A stretch of 64,000 nt of DNA from assembly GCA_022036555.1 (NCBI GenBank), contig CM039126.1:4158213-4222212 (forward strand). The letters run 5' to 3'. The position numbers were made by a program, and so were the translations under genes. Of this stretch, positions 1-16,676 are shown in pieces (the first letter of the stretch is position 1; the number at the start of each line of letters is the position of its first letter). Under the pieces are notes generated by a model, which was given only the letters and a program-made list of their open reading frames with translations, was not told the DNA's origin and ran no database searches. This DNA is from Microstegium vimineum (Eukaryota; Streptophyta; Magnoliopsida; Poales; Poaceae).

Positions 1-11
1 CAGGGGTCCAT

Positions 12-1736
12 ATGCGATATGTCATCCGCCTCCACTTCCCCGCCTCCAACAACGTCGCCGAGTACGAGGCCCTCGTCAACGGCCTGCGCATCGCCATCGA
101 GCTCGGGGTCCGACGCCTCGACGTGCGAGGGGACTCTCAGTTGGTAATCGACCAAGTGATGAAAGACTCGAGCTGCCACGATCCTAAGATGGAAGCCTAC
201 TGCAAGGAGGTTCGAAAGCTCGAGGACAAGTTCTATGGCCTCGAGCTCAACCACGTAGCCCGTCGGTACAACGAGGCTGCCGACGAGCTGGCCAAAATTG
301 CGTCTACTCGAGGGACGGTCCCCCCCCCCGACATCTTCTCGAGGGATCTGCACACACCGTCCGTCGACCTAGGCTCGGGGGCTCCCGCCCTCGAGCAAGG
401 GGTCGGCCCACCCCCCTCGACCGATCCCCCCTCGGGCGGGGGAGAGGTCATGGAGATCGACGGGGCCGTCGCAATGCCAACCCCTCCGACGGATTGGCGC
501 GCGCCTTACCTCGAGTACCTGACGCGAGGCGAACTCCCGGAAGACCGCACGGAAGCTCGTCGAGTAGCTCGACGTGCCAAAACCTACGTCTTGTACGGGG
601 ACAGCCGCGAGCTATATCGACGCAGCCCGTCGGGTGTACTCCAACGCTGCCTCACCCTCGAGGAGGGGAGGGCACTGCTGAGGGACCTACACTCGGGGGC
701 TTGCGGCCACCACGCGGCGCCGAGAACCCTGGTAGGAAGTGCCTTTCGACAGGGCTTCTACTGGCCCACGGCAGTCAACGACGCCACCAAACTCGTTCGA
801 TCCTGCCAGGGATGCCAATTCTACGCCAGGCAGACTCACCTACCCGCCCAAGCTCTTCAGATGATACCCATAACTTGGCCGTTCGCAGTATGGGGGCTCG
901 ACATGGTCGGTCCCCTGAAAAGAACCAAGGGTGGGCACACTCACCTTCTCGTGGCTGTCGACAAGTTCTCGAAGTGGATCGAGGCTCGGCCCATCACCAA
1001 CATCCAGTCTCGGCAAGCCGTGCTATTCTTCACCGACGTCATCCACCGCTTCGGGGTCCCCAACATCATCATTACCAACAATGGCACGCAGTTCACCGGC
1101 CAAAAGTTCCTGGACTTCTGTGACGATCACCACATCAGGGTGAATTGGTCTGCAGTTGCCCACCCTCGAACTAACGGTCAGGTCGAGCGTGCCAACGGCA
1201 TGGTTTTGCAGGGCCTCAAGCCAAGGATCTTCGACCGGCTGAACAGACATGGAAAGAGATGGGTCGAAGAGCTGCCCGCTGTGCTATGGAGTCTCCGAAC
1301 GACACCGAGTCGAGCTACGGGGTTCTCCCCGTTCTTCTTGGTCTATGGGTCCGAGGCCGTCCTCCCCACCGACCTCGAGTACGGGTCCCCTCGACTGAAA
1401 GCCTACAGCGAGCAAGCCAACACAGTAGCCCGAGAGGACTCCCTCGACCAGCTCGAGGAAGCTCGTGACATGGCCCTGTTCAAGTCGGCCCAGTACCAGC
1501 AGACGCTACGACGCTACCACGATAAGAACGTGCGCAAAAGGGACCTCAACGTCGGCGACCTCGTTCTGCGCCGTCGACAGAACAGCAAGGGGCGTCACAA
1601 GCTGACACCACCTTGGGAGGGACCCTTCATCGTGGCAGAGGTGCTGAAGCCCGGCACTTACAAACTGAAGAACGAGAAGGGAGAGCTCTTCACCAACGCG
1701 TGGAACATCGAACAGCTACGTCGCTTCTATCCCTGA
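12..1736 (+). CDS. Pol polyprotein C-terminal part: plant-type RNase H and integrase (start outside window)
   Basis: Open to the left edge, so the first Met at 12 is internal. Residues 1-100 are the second half of an RNase H-like domain (EYEAL, RGDSQLV and NEAADELAK hold acidic residues). Residues about 165-275 hold the integrase linker and an H2C2 zinc-binding region (GHH ... CQGC). The integrase core spans about 285-450. Read against DD35E, the triad positions are D297 (WGLDMVG), residue 356 and E392 (GQVERAN), with exactly 35 residues between the last two. Residue 356 is Asn (codon AAC at 1077-1079) where element 2 has Asp, so this integrase should be inactive. The C-terminus (about 500-574) is a small chromatin-binding-like domain ending at TGA. 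The frame is otherwise intact for 574 codons. Transcription would start in the missing 5' LTR. Confidence 0.92.
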   Translation: MRYVIRLHFPASNNVAEYEALVNGLRIAIELGVRRLDVRGDSQLVIDQVMKDSSCHDPKMEAYCKEVRKLEDKFYGLELNHVARRYNEAADELAKIASTRGTVPPPDIFSRDLHTPSVDLGSGAPALEQGVGPPPSTDPPSGGGEVMEIDGAVAMPTPPTDWRAPYLEYLTRGELPEDRTEARRVARRAKTYVLYGDSRELYRRSPSGVLQRCLTLEEGRALLRDLHSGACGHHAAPRTLVGSAFRQGFYWPTAVNDATKLVRSCQGCQFYARQTHLPAQALQMIPITWPFAVWGLDMVGPLKRTKGGHTHLLVAVDKFSKWIEARPITNIQSRQAVLFFTDVIHRFGVPNIIITNNGTQFTGQKFLDFCDDHHIRVNWSAVAHPRTNGQVERANGMVLQGLKPRIFDRLNRHGKRWVEELPAVLWSLRTTPSRATGFSPFFLVYGSEAVLPTDLEYGSPRLKAYSEQANTVAREDSLDQLEEARDMALFKSAQYQQTLRRYHDKNVRKRDLNVGDLVLRRRQNSKGRHKLTPPWEGPFIVAEVLKPGTYKLKNEKGELFTNAWNIEQLRRFYP

Positions 1737-1830
1737 GGCCCCAGGGCCTTGTACATTTTCACATTTATGTACAAATTTTCGAATGAATAAAATGTGCTCG
1801 AAACACTTTCACGTCCGTTCGTAGCCCGAA

Positions 1831-2530
1831 GGTAGCCTCGACTTTGCCCGGACAAAGTCAAGCTCCCCTCGGGGGCTGGAAGAAGGGCACCCCCCCTAAG
1901 TCCCCGAAAAAACCCGTACGCTTTCTCTCGGAACTCGACTCTCCCTCTCGTTCTTTCCCTCGAGTACGCCTCTGAACTAGGTAAAGGCGCCTCGAACCCC
2001 CTAGGGGTCGAGGGTGTCGTCGAGTCAGGGACTCACCTACGCCCCAGGGCTACGGTATCCCTACTCGCCACCCCCCCCCTCCTAGGATAAGAGCGTGCGT
2101 CTAATACTTAAGTTCACGAGCGTCGACTCAGGCAAAGAAAAGCAGGGAGAGCCCGAGAAGTAGAAATAACGAGACGAACCCACCCACAGCACTAAGGTAG
2201 CCTCGACTTTGCCTCAGCAAAGTCGAGCCTCCCTCGGGGGCTAACAAGGGGGGCACCCCCCTCCTAGGTCTCCGAAAAACTCGGAACGTTTTTTCGAAAC
2301 TCGACTCTCCCTCTCGTTCTTTCCCTCGAGTACGCTTCTGAACTAAGTAAAGACGCCTCGAGTTCCCTAAGGGCCGAGAGTGCCGACGAGTCAGGGACTC
2401 ACCTACGCCCCAGGGCTACGGTACCCCTACTCGCCACCCCCCCTTCCAAGGATAAGAGCGTGCGTCGAACACTTAGTTCATAGGCGTCGACTCAGGCAAA
2501 GAAAAGCAGGGAAAGCTCGAAAGAATGAAA
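1831..2530. repeat. Two tandem units of about 365 bp after pol
   Basis: Unit 1 starts at 1831 and unit 2 at 2196, both with GGTAGCCTCGACTTTGCC. Both units contain the same landmarks in order: a CCCTCGGGGGCT block, CTCGACTCTCCCTCTCGTTC, GAGTCAGGGACTCACCTACG, GGATAAGAGCGTGCGT, and GCAAAGAAAAGCAGGG at the end. Element 2 has the same pair, inverted, at 16855-17553, so the duplication predates the split of the two copies. No ORF of note is present. This stretch separates pol from the antisense gene. Confidence 0.85.
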
Positions 2531-2683
2531 TTAACTTTGTGCACATCGATCAAAATGCATCATATACAAAAAAGCCCTCGGGGGCTCGGCATTGTATCGG
2601 TACAGAGGCCTAACTATTACATGGACCTTTTTGTCCAGATATGGCTCGCAGGCCCGCGACCACCCGTCGACATCTCCCAACGA

Positions 2684-5600
2684 CTACTCAACCGCCGAGG
2701 GGATCACGTCGGGCTCGAAGAGTTTCGCCAGCTGGCCTCCGGGCACCTCCGCGTGGTCCATCAGCTCCTGACACCTCGCGTCGTTCTGCTCCTCGGTCAG
2801 ATCCGGGTCGGTGGCGAACCCGTCGACAACGAGGTTGAGATCCACGTCGTAGAAGGAGTTGACGACCGCGAGGGCCCGCTTCACCCCCACATGCAGGGCG
2901 GCTCGGACGTTCTCCGTCACCCCCCGCGTCATGGCGTAAAAGCGGCGCAGCAGGGATTCCCCCGAGTGACCCCTCGAGCTCCGGCTCCGGCTTGACCGAG
3001 AGGTCGTCGCAGAAGGTGTTGATGGCGGCCGAGAGCGACGCGTTGAGGTTCACCTCGGTGCTCAGCAGGCCCTGAAGATTGTCCAGGTCCTTTTGGGCGC
3101 GGGCGTTCTCCTCCGCAAGCTCTGCCGAAACAAGCACATAACGATCAAAACCCGAAAGCAGAAAAAGGGTCGAGACAGGACAGACCCCGCAAACACCCGA
3201 AACACTCACCTTGGGCCTGCACATCCAAGGCGGAGTAGGCCTGCTCGGCCTCCTCGAGCTGATGGCGGACGACGTCAAAGTCAGAGGACTGGTCCCTGAC
3301 TTGGGCCTCGAGACCCTCGATGGTCTTGTATGCCTCCCCGAGGGCCTCCTTCTGCTTCATCGCCACCATGCCCAAGGAGGTCGCGCGGGTCCGCGCCTTC
3401 TCCTCCGAGGCGGCCAGAGCGTCGCGCTCGCGGGAAAGGGCGTCAAGGTCTCCCCTCAGCCGGGCGGCCTCCTCCGTGGCCTTGCGCTGGGCCTCGACGG
3501 CGGCATCCCGCTCCTGCCCAACGGCGATGGTCGACCGAAGGGCATCATCGAGCTTCGCCTGCGCCGACGACAAGGCCTCCCGGGCTTCCTTCTGAATAGC
3601 CTCGTAGCCGGCCTTCGCATGAGCGACCCTCGATTCAGCATCCTCCTGGATAGTCGCCGCCTCCACCTTCGCACGAGCGGCCTCATCCCTCGCCCTCTCC
3701 AGAGAGGCGTGGAGGGTCGAGAGCTGCCCCTGTACCCGGAGAATGTACTGGGACTTCTCGTACGACCTCACCTGCAGCGACTGACAAGGATAGAGACGGA
3801 GATCGTCAGCAAACGGCAACCAGGCAGTTCAAAGTACAATCTAAGGTGCAGCAGATCTTACCTCCATTCCCTCGCGTAGATCCCCGGCGGCGACCTCCGC
3901 AGCGCGACGTACCGAGCGTTCAAACAACGCCCGATACTCCTCGACGTTCTCCCACCGTCGGAGCTCGGATTGATCGTCGAGCATGAGGAAGACCCGCTCG
4001 GGGTCTCGAGGGTCCGCCACCTCGAGAACCTCCTGGCCCCAGGCCGCGCTGCGGGCAGCGATCCTCTGCTCCATCGGCCCGGTGACGCCAATGCGCAGGT
4101 CCCCCCCTCCTTGGTAATCGGAGTGGGGCGAGGCTTCCTCCTCGGCGCCACCTCGCGAGGACGTCGACGGTCCTGCGCGATGAAGGGCTCCGAAAGGTTA
4201 ATACCTAGCGAGACAAACCCACCGCGTCTCGAGTGAATCAAAGTGCGACTTACCTTGAGATACCGACCCCCAACCTCGAGGGGAGGTCGAGCCACCTCCG
4301 GCTCCGCCCGAGGAGCCGCGATGATGGCCAGCTCCGCCGGGTCCACCAACTCGGCCACCATCTCGTCCACTTGGGCGGGGGTGGACTCCATGAGCATCCC
4401 ACCCTGAGCTGGCGCGGATGGGCCCTCGACGCGCTCGAGCTGGAGTCGAGCCTCCAACGCCGCCAGACCCTCGGGCCAGCGCCCCGGCGTCGGGTGAGCC
4501 GGGGCCTCCCGCTCGGACGCAGGAACCTGGGCCTCGACCACTTCCACCTCCTGGGCCGCGCCCGATGTCGGTAGGACCTCCACGCCCCCCGGGGCGCCGG
4601 ACGCGACCCCTTCCGACGGCCGCGCAGGCTCCGCGACCGTCGCTTCGACGGCCACCACCGCCGGCAGCCCCGCCTCCTCCGCCGTTTGGGTAGGCGCCGA
4701 GGCCCCCTGTGCCTCCCCCGCGCCGCCACCTCCGGGGTCGTGGCTGCCGGTGCCACCTCAGGGGCGACCGTCGAAGGGGACGGGGCTGCCGGACCAACCT
4801 CGACGGCAGCTTGCACCACAGCCCCCGTCTTTAGCTTCTTAGCAGGGGAGGGGAGCGCAACCCCCAGCCGGCGCTTCGACCTGAAAAAGGAGCACGTGCG
4901 CGATAATGAGCACGAGTCTTCACCGACGAAAAAAGGAAAAACGCACAACAACTACGAACTCGACTTACCCTCTCGGAGCCCGACGCTTCGGCTCGGCGCT
5001 CGCCGGGCTGGTCGAGCTCTGGGATGCCACTGCCTGGGAGGCGGGGGTCGAGGCGGCACTCGCCACCTTCTCCTGGGCAGGGGTCGACGGCGCCACCGTC
5101 GGCTTCTTGCTGGCCCCCACCCGCGCCGACGGGTCCGATGCCCGCGCGCTCGACGCGGTGGGCTTCGGGGGCTCGCTCGATCGACTCTTCGATGGCGATG
5201 CCGCCCTCGCCCTCTTGCCGGTCTCCGCCTGCGCCGGCGAGCCCGGCACCCGGGCGGTCGACGCAGCGGGCGTCGGGGGCTCGCTCGATCGACCCCCCGA
5301 CGAGGGCCGCGGCGTCTGCGACCGCGTCCGCCGCGGCGCGACTTCTTGCGAGGCCACGGGGCGCTCCGCCCGTGGCCCAACTTCAACAGGAGGGGCCGAC
5401 TTCGAGGTCGACCCCCCCCTCCCCACCGGTAGCAGCGGCCGCCTGCTCAGGCGCTGTCTCCTCGCCCTCCTCCTCTTCGTCTTCCTCATCCTCCTCCTCG
5501 TCCTCCTCCTCCGAGGGCGACAGCTCCTCATCGAGGCCCAACCGCCTCTGTTGGGCCCGACGCTGCTTCCTCTGCTCTTTCTCTAGAGCCTTCTTGGTCT

Positions 5601-6712
5601 TCCTCTCCTTCTTCTTGTCCTTGTCGGCCTTCTGCTTCTCCGCGCGGAGGCGGTTCGCATCCCTCGTGGCCCGGTCCTCCGGCACCGGCGGTAGCGAGCG
5701 CTTGTAGGACACATTCCCCTGCGGGACGCAAGGTGGTCAGAGAACAAGCAGAAAGGACGGAAGGGGCGGGCGCGAGGACTTAAAGTAAAAGGAGGGATCT
5801 TACCAGCTCGTAGAAGCCCTCGTCCGGCTTCATGGGGACCTTCGCGACATCCTTGAGGGCGAACCCCCCCGCGAAAAAGCGGCGGACGCGGCTGGCCACG
5901 CGGTCTGGGGACAACTCCTCCTCGACGAAGCGGCACCCCGACAAATCGGCCCCCGGACCCATCTCGTCGAGACGGAGGGGTCGAGCCATCAGCGGCAGAA
6001 CCCCCCGTCGGTGGAACGCCGATGCAGCGATCTCCGCGGTAAGGCCCTTCACCTTCAGACGCCTGAGCGCGTCCAGCAAGCCCTTGAGGTGTTTTTGCTT
6101 GTCCGTCGGAACGCCGTACCTCCAGCGCTCGGGCTCGGCGTTGAGTGTCCTCCCGGTGTACGCTGGGAGCAGACCGTCGTCGTTCCTCAGGTAGAACCAT
6201 CCTGAATGCCACCCGGAATGGCTCGAGGATGGGTTCGCAGAGAGCCAGAGCTCAGGCCGCCTGGCGTAGATGCTGCAGCCTCCGGCCCTGACCTCCCGAC
6301 GGACGCCCTTGCTGACCGAGGTGGTGAAGAGGTTGGCCTTGAAGATGTGGAGCCACAGATCCCAATGGGGCTCGATCCCCAGATAACCCTCGCACACCGC
6401 GGCGAAGACCGCCGCCTGGCTGACGCCGTTAGGAGTGAGGTGCTGGAGCTCCACTTCATAATGGTGGAGGAGCGCGCGCAGGAAGCGGCTGGGTGGAACG
6501 CCCAGTCCTGCCCGGTGGAAGGCCTCGAGCGACACCACGTACCCCTCCGGCGGGTTGGGCTCGGCGTGGTCCGGCGGCGGAGCTATCCACTCCGGCCTCT
6601 CCGTCGAGGTGACGGGCCGGAGAAGCCCGCTCTCCACCAACCCCTCCAGATACGACTGGCGGACCGAGGAAGCAGGCCAGGCGCCGGCGCCGAAGAGCTG
6701 GAAAGCGGCCAT
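2684..6712 (-). pseudogene. Antisense gene (aORF) of element 1: Transposase_28-type protein with coiled coil, frame-broken
   Basis: Opposite in strand to pol. Six exons can be read with GT..AG borders: 6712-5804, 5718-4969, 4880-4254, 4204-3862, 3780-3210, 3121-2684. Exon 1 (303 codons, starts MAAFQLFGAG) resembles the 'putative gypsy type transposon' family (Pfam Transposase_28) found in antisense ORFs of Tat elements. Exon 2 is a charged Lys/Arg then Glu/Asp stretch; exon 3 is Pro/Ala/Glu-rich. Exon 5 is a long alpha-helical coiled coil rich in Ala, Glu, Arg and Lys. The last exon ends in a conserved segment (TRGVTENVRAAL) and a stop. Frame breaks occur at the C runs 5412-5419, 4098-4105 and 2959-2963, and near 4.7 kb. 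The introns are about 50-90 bp. Introns 4 to 6 borders recur in element 2. The function of these proteins is unknown; a role in regulating the element is only a guess. Confidence 0.75.
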
Positions 6713-8351
6713 GGGAGCGGTGGTTTGCTCGGATTTGGAGGCGGAGGGTACGTTCCCTATTTTTTCTCTTTCTCTCTCACTCGCGCGGATTTCCTGCTCG
6801 CGGGACGCCTAAGGCAGAGGCAGAGAGAGGAAGGCGAGGAAGACGGAAGGCAAGGAGGCGGGGAAGGCGAATGCGCGTAAAGGGCACCGGACGCCTCGCC
6901 CTCATTATTTATACGCGGGAGGCCAACGGACGGATCCGGCACAGGCAAGAGAATCTCCGCATTTAATTCGCCTGTACTTCCTTCCTCGTATTTCCTCTAG
7001 GATAAGGCATAACGTCCTATCATCGGGTTCCGCGCCGCACTCCGCGCTGTAACCGCACTGTTGCGCCGAACGGACACCGCCTAAAAAGGCGCGCGGCCGG
7101 AAACACCGTCTTCGAGGGTAAGGAATCTTGAGGCAGCGAGAGCTGGCCCTCGAAAGAGGGTTCGACAGCTACCCTCGAGTGCCCGAGGCCAGAAATAACC
7201 TCGGGTTAGGACCTCGGTCCACCCCCAAAAATCTCGAGGGGACAAAGGCCGGCCTACGAACGAGCTCGATAGCCCCCCTCGAGTACTCGAGGCCTGATAA
7301 GGGCCTCGGGTCGTCAACTGCAGATCATACATGGCCTCGAAGGGATAAAGGCTGGCCCGTCCGGGGGTTCGACAGCCTCCCTCGAGAGCTCCGACACAGG
7401 TATGTCCCCAAGTTCAATACAACAACCACCTGCTTTTCCCCTCGGCGGTCCACAAGGTCGGACTCCTCCTCCTGAGGATGGCGTCGGATGACGAACCGTC
7501 CGTCAAATCTTGAGGGAGCGAAGGCTGGCCCTTACATAGGGTTCGACAGCCGCCCTCGAGTACCTGAGGTCAGGAAGGACCCATGGTTATCGGACTCCGG
7601 TCCACCCCCAAATCTTGAGGGAGCGAAGGCTGGCTCCACGAACGGAGTTCGACAGCCGCCCTCGAGTACACGAGTCAGGGATGTCCCCGGAGGCTCGAGA
7701 ACGAACTCTCGAGACTCCCTGGGACATATCCGAGGCATACCTAGGAACACCTAAGGATCCCTACGCTGGGAGGCATCGAGCCACCAACTCCCATCGAACG
7801 GGGTTGGCACCTTGGTGGTCCATATGGTCGTGCTTAGCGAGCCGTATGGCTTGCTTAACAATGAGAATGCCTCCGGGCCGCTAGTAGATCCCTATCGAAC
7901 GGGGTCGAGTTCTCACTCGGATTTTTTACCCGTACAGGGCACCATTTCTAATGGACTCATGCCCGAGAATAGCTCACCGAAGACTTCGGGCTCGTCGTCC
8001 TAACGAGGATAGCTCGATGCTCTTCACCCCACGATCCGAGCGAAAGGATCCGCGGGAAGGACGCTATGAGGTAGTGAAGGCCTAGCCATTCGAGGGCTCG
8101 AGGGCCCGACTACGCACGGCACCCCTCGACGAAAGAGGGTCGAAAACTCGTAACCTGGCAGACAGAGTCGACCTCTCAGGCGGGGGGCGCTCTGACTCCA
8201 GTGGTGCTCAAAGGAGCGAAGGCTGGCCCTCGGCAGGGTTCGACAGCCGCCCTCGAACACTTCTCTTTGCAGGAAAAGGAACGGGATCGACCCCTCGACA
8301 GGGTGCTGCGTCTCCAGGTATCCTTTAAAGACCCCACTACATAACGTATTT
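6713..8351. repeat. Repeat-rich stretch between antisense gene and 3' LTR
   Basis: The stretch 6713-7100 should hold the promoter of the antisense gene (which reads leftwards). From about 7110 to 7690, and again near 8205-8260, an imperfect module recurs: a CTTGAGGGAGCGAAGGCTGG-like start, then GGGTTCGACAGCCGCCCTCGAGTA, then a Gly/Cys-coding-like tail. At least five copies are visible at irregular spacing. No convincing ORF: the short frames here are by-products of the repeat. Confidence 0.65.
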
Positions 8352-8560
8352 TAGCCCCCAGAGGAGTTCTAAATCACTCCTCTGGGGCCTCGGGGGCTAC
8401 CCCCGCGGGGTGCGCTCGCGCGCACCCCCGGAGAATCGGATTTCTCACTAACCCTGCCGGCCAAGGATAAACCCTCCGGACAATTCTTGCTCCCCCGAGA
8501 AACGCGTATCATAGCCCCCAGAGGAGTTCTAAATCACTCCTCTGGGGTCTCGGGGGCTAC
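8352..8560 (+). repeat. Duplicated 49-bp hairpin module directly before the 3' LTR (polypurine-tract region)
   Basis: A 49-bp sequence beginning TAGCCCCCAGAGGAGTTC and ending TCGGGGGCTAC occurs at 8352-8400 and 8512-8560 with one difference. Each copy can fold: AGAGGAGT pairs with ACTCCTCT around the loop TCTAAATC, and AGCCCC pairs with GGGGCT outside. The second copy abuts the LTR, so its G-rich end is where the plus-strand primer (polypurine tract) should be. The function of the hairpin is unknown. Confidence 0.8.
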
Positions 8561-8716
8561 TGTCGGGTACGAAGGTAAGGGGTACCCTAAACCCTTCAAT
8601 AAATTAACGCTAAACATAGCAACCATTTTTAAGGCAAGGATCAGCCTACTGTTCGGTGAGACGTGGCCCATCAATCGAGGGCCCCCGCTACACCGACTGC
8701 GGAAACCAGCCCCCGC

Positions 8717-8945
8717 CCCGGCTCTACCTCGACGACGGACGAGGGGTCGGACGAACGACCCCCGGCTCTACCTCGACGACGGACGAGGGGTCGGACGAAC
8801 GACCCCCGGCTCTACCTCGACGACGGACGAGGGGTCGGGCGAACGACCCCCCGGCTCTACCTCGACGACGGACGAGGGGTCGGACGAACGACCCCCCGGC
8901 CTCACCTCGACGACGGACGAGGGGTCGGACGAACGACCCCCCGGC
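8717..8945. repeat. Tandem repeat of about 45 bp inside the LTR, five copies
   Basis: Unit: GGCTCTACCTCGACGACGGA followed by CGAGGGGTCGGACGAACGACCCCC. Five nearly identical copies plus a degenerate start are visible. The LTR of element 2 carries two (about 25090-25185, inverted). It lies upstream of the TATA box, in the U3 part, so it may carry enhancer sites; that is inference. Confidence 0.85.
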
Positions 8946-9515
8946 CTCTACCTCGACATCGACCCCCTCAACCCGTCGACGCCTCGACCTTCCAGGCACC
9001 GTCGGTGGACGAGGAACCCAACCACTCCGTCATGGGTAAAAGTAAACCCACCTGACGACATGGGCGCCTGCGTCCACTGTCAAATCCGCCAACTCCCCGT
9101 CCAGTCCCCGACTCCCGTCGACTGTGCCGCCACTGCCGCCACTACGCAAGTACGGACTTCTACAGTACCCCTCGGAAAGTGAATAGTGCGACCCTCGACG
9201 ACGGGTTCGGGAACGTGACAGATTCATGCGGGGCTCGACCCCCCCCCTCGACCGAGGGCTCACCCCCCTCCTCTTCAACAACTCCGGTACGGAAGACGTC
9301 CCATCCGCCCCGTCCCGCTTCGGCCATGGGACTCGTGCCCGCCTGCGAATACTGTACCGCGACGACTTCTACTGATGCCACGACCGGGGACGCCTGAAGG
9401 ACGGGAAGACCACGCCGCCACAGTGCTCGATGTCTCTTCGCCAACACTGTGCCGTGGATGCGCCGCCCATACTTCTACTATTAGGGCCCTGTACCCTCGA
9501 GTCTCCCCCTTGGTC

Positions 9516-9523
9516 TATAAAAG
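9516..9523 (+). promoter_or_regulatory. TATA box of the LTR promoter
   Basis: TATAAAAG within GGTCTATAAAAGGGGGAG, about 360 bp before the LTR end. The same motif is found inverted at 24507-24514 in the other LTR. Confidence 0.75.
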
Positions 9524-9878
9524 GGGGAGGCCGAGGTAGATGAAAGGGGGGGCTCTCGTCAGAGACTTCTTTTTCCAGGTTTCTCTTTGAGGACTCCAAT
9601 CCGACCTTGGTTCTCAAGGACCCTAGACCACACCACACACACACACGCTCGATCGACCCCTCGGGAGGCCGACTCCGTGTAACGCTGCTTGTACCCCCCT
9701 GTACGAGCACGCTTTGGGTGCGAGATAATACAAGTCATCCTCCCCCGCTGGACGTAGGGCCCTCTTCGCCCGAACCAGGATAAATCTTGTGTCCATCTTG
9801 CATCACGTCTGAGAGAGGGAGCACGCGATATACAAATTTACTCGTTGGTGGTCTTGACCCCGGGTCATAACACCGACA

Positions 9879-15560
<5,682 letters not shown>

Positions 15561-15596
15561 TGTCGTTTGTGACGATCCCGTTTTATCCTTGTTTAG

Positions 15597-16676
15597 TCGT
15601 TGCGGGTGAGGTCGTACGAGAAGTCCCAGTACATTCTCCGGGTACAGGGGGAGCTCTCGACCCTCCACGCCACTTGGAGAAGGCGAGGGATGAGGCCGCT
15701 CGTGCGAAGGCGGAGGCGGCAACTATCCAGAAGGATGCTGAGTCGAGGGTCGCTCACGCGAAGGCCGGCTATGAGGCTGTCAGAAGGAAGCCCGGAGGCC
15801 TTGTCGTCGGCGCAGGCGAAGCTCGACGATGCCCTTCGGTTCGACCATCGCCGTCGGGCAGGAGCGGGATGCCGCCCCTCGAGGCCCAGCGCAAGGCCGA
15901 GGAGGAGGCCGCCCGGCTGAGGGGAGACCTCGATGCCGTCTTCCGCGTAGCGCGACGCTCTGGCCACCTCGGAGGAGAAGGCTCGGACCCGCGCGACCTC
16001 CTTGGGCATGTGGCGATGAAGCAGAGGGAGGCCCTCGGCGACGCATACAAGGCCGTCGAGGGTGTCGAGGCCTAAGTCAGGGACCAGACCTCTGACCTTG
16101 ACGCCGTCCGCCACCAGCTCGAGGAGACCGAGCAGGCCTACTCCACCTTGGATGTGCATGCCCAAGGTGAGTTGTTTCGGGTGTTTGCGGGGTCTGTCCT
16201 GCCTCGACCCTTTATCTGCTTTCGGGTTTTGACCATTGTGTGCTTGTTTCGGCAGAGCTTGCGGAGGAGAATGCCCGCGCCCACAAGGACCTGGACAATC
16301 TTCAGGGCCTGCTGAGCACTGAGGCGAACCTCAACGCGACGCTCACGGCCGCCATCAACACCTTCTTCGACGACCTCTCGGTCGAGCCGGAGCCGGGAGC
16401 TCGAGGGGGACGCTCCGGGGGGAATCCTTGCTGCGCCGCTTCTACGCCATGACGCGGGGGGTGACGGAGAACGTCCGAGCCGCCCTGCATATGGGGGTGA
16501 AGCGGGCCCTCGCGGTCGTCAACTCCTTCTACGACGTGGATCTCGACCTCGTTGTCGACGGGTTCGCCACCGACCCGGATCTGACCGAGGAGCAGAACGA
16601 CACGAGGTGTCAGGAGCTGATGGATCACGCAGAGGCGCCCGGAGGCCAGCTGGCGAAACTCTTCGGCCCGACGTAA
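15597..16676 (+). pseudogene. Antisense gene of element 2, last two exons (5' part lost)
   Basis: Counterpart of the last two exons of 2684-6712. The coiled-coil exon runs 15597-16166 between an acceptor TTGTTTAG and a donor AAG|GTGAG; the last exon runs 16256-16676 after TTTCGGCAG and ends in TAA. Both borders match element 1. The exon is 570 bp against 571 in element 1, and several indels break the frame (for example near 15780, 15890, 15945 and 16410), including an in-phase stop near 16074. The C-terminal segment after 16437 (RRFYAMTRGVTENVR) is readable to the stop. The upstream exons fall in the artefact. Confidence 0.8.

Larger units (their letters stand above)
1..9878 (+). mobile_element. 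Ty3/gypsy retrotransposon, Tat lineage, element 1 (5' part outside window)
   Basis: Seen in order on the + strand: the end of a pol reading frame (plant-type RNase H, then integrase), a two-unit tandem repeat, a long gene on the opposite strand, a repeat-rich stretch, and a terminal LTR that begins TGTCGGGTACG and ends ACACCGACA. A gypsy element with an antisense gene between integrase and the 3' LTR, and a second RNase H before integrase, fits the Tat lineage (Grande, RIRE2, Retrosor, Cinful). The 5' LTR, gag, protease and RT lie left of the window. The five bases after the LTR are GATGG, a candidate target duplication that cannot be checked here. The same family recurs inverted at 15561-25344. 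Confidence 0.9.
8561..9878 (+). repeat. 3' LTR of element 1 (1318 bp)
   Basis: Begins TGTCGGGTACGAAGG and ends CATAACACCGACA (TG..CA). The inverted LTR of element 2 (24150-25344) has the same ends and the same internal order. Contains a tandem repeat (8717-8945), a TATA box (9516-9523) and downstream R/U5-like sequence. It is 123 bp longer than the other LTR, largely because the tandem repeat has more copies. Confidence 0.93.
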
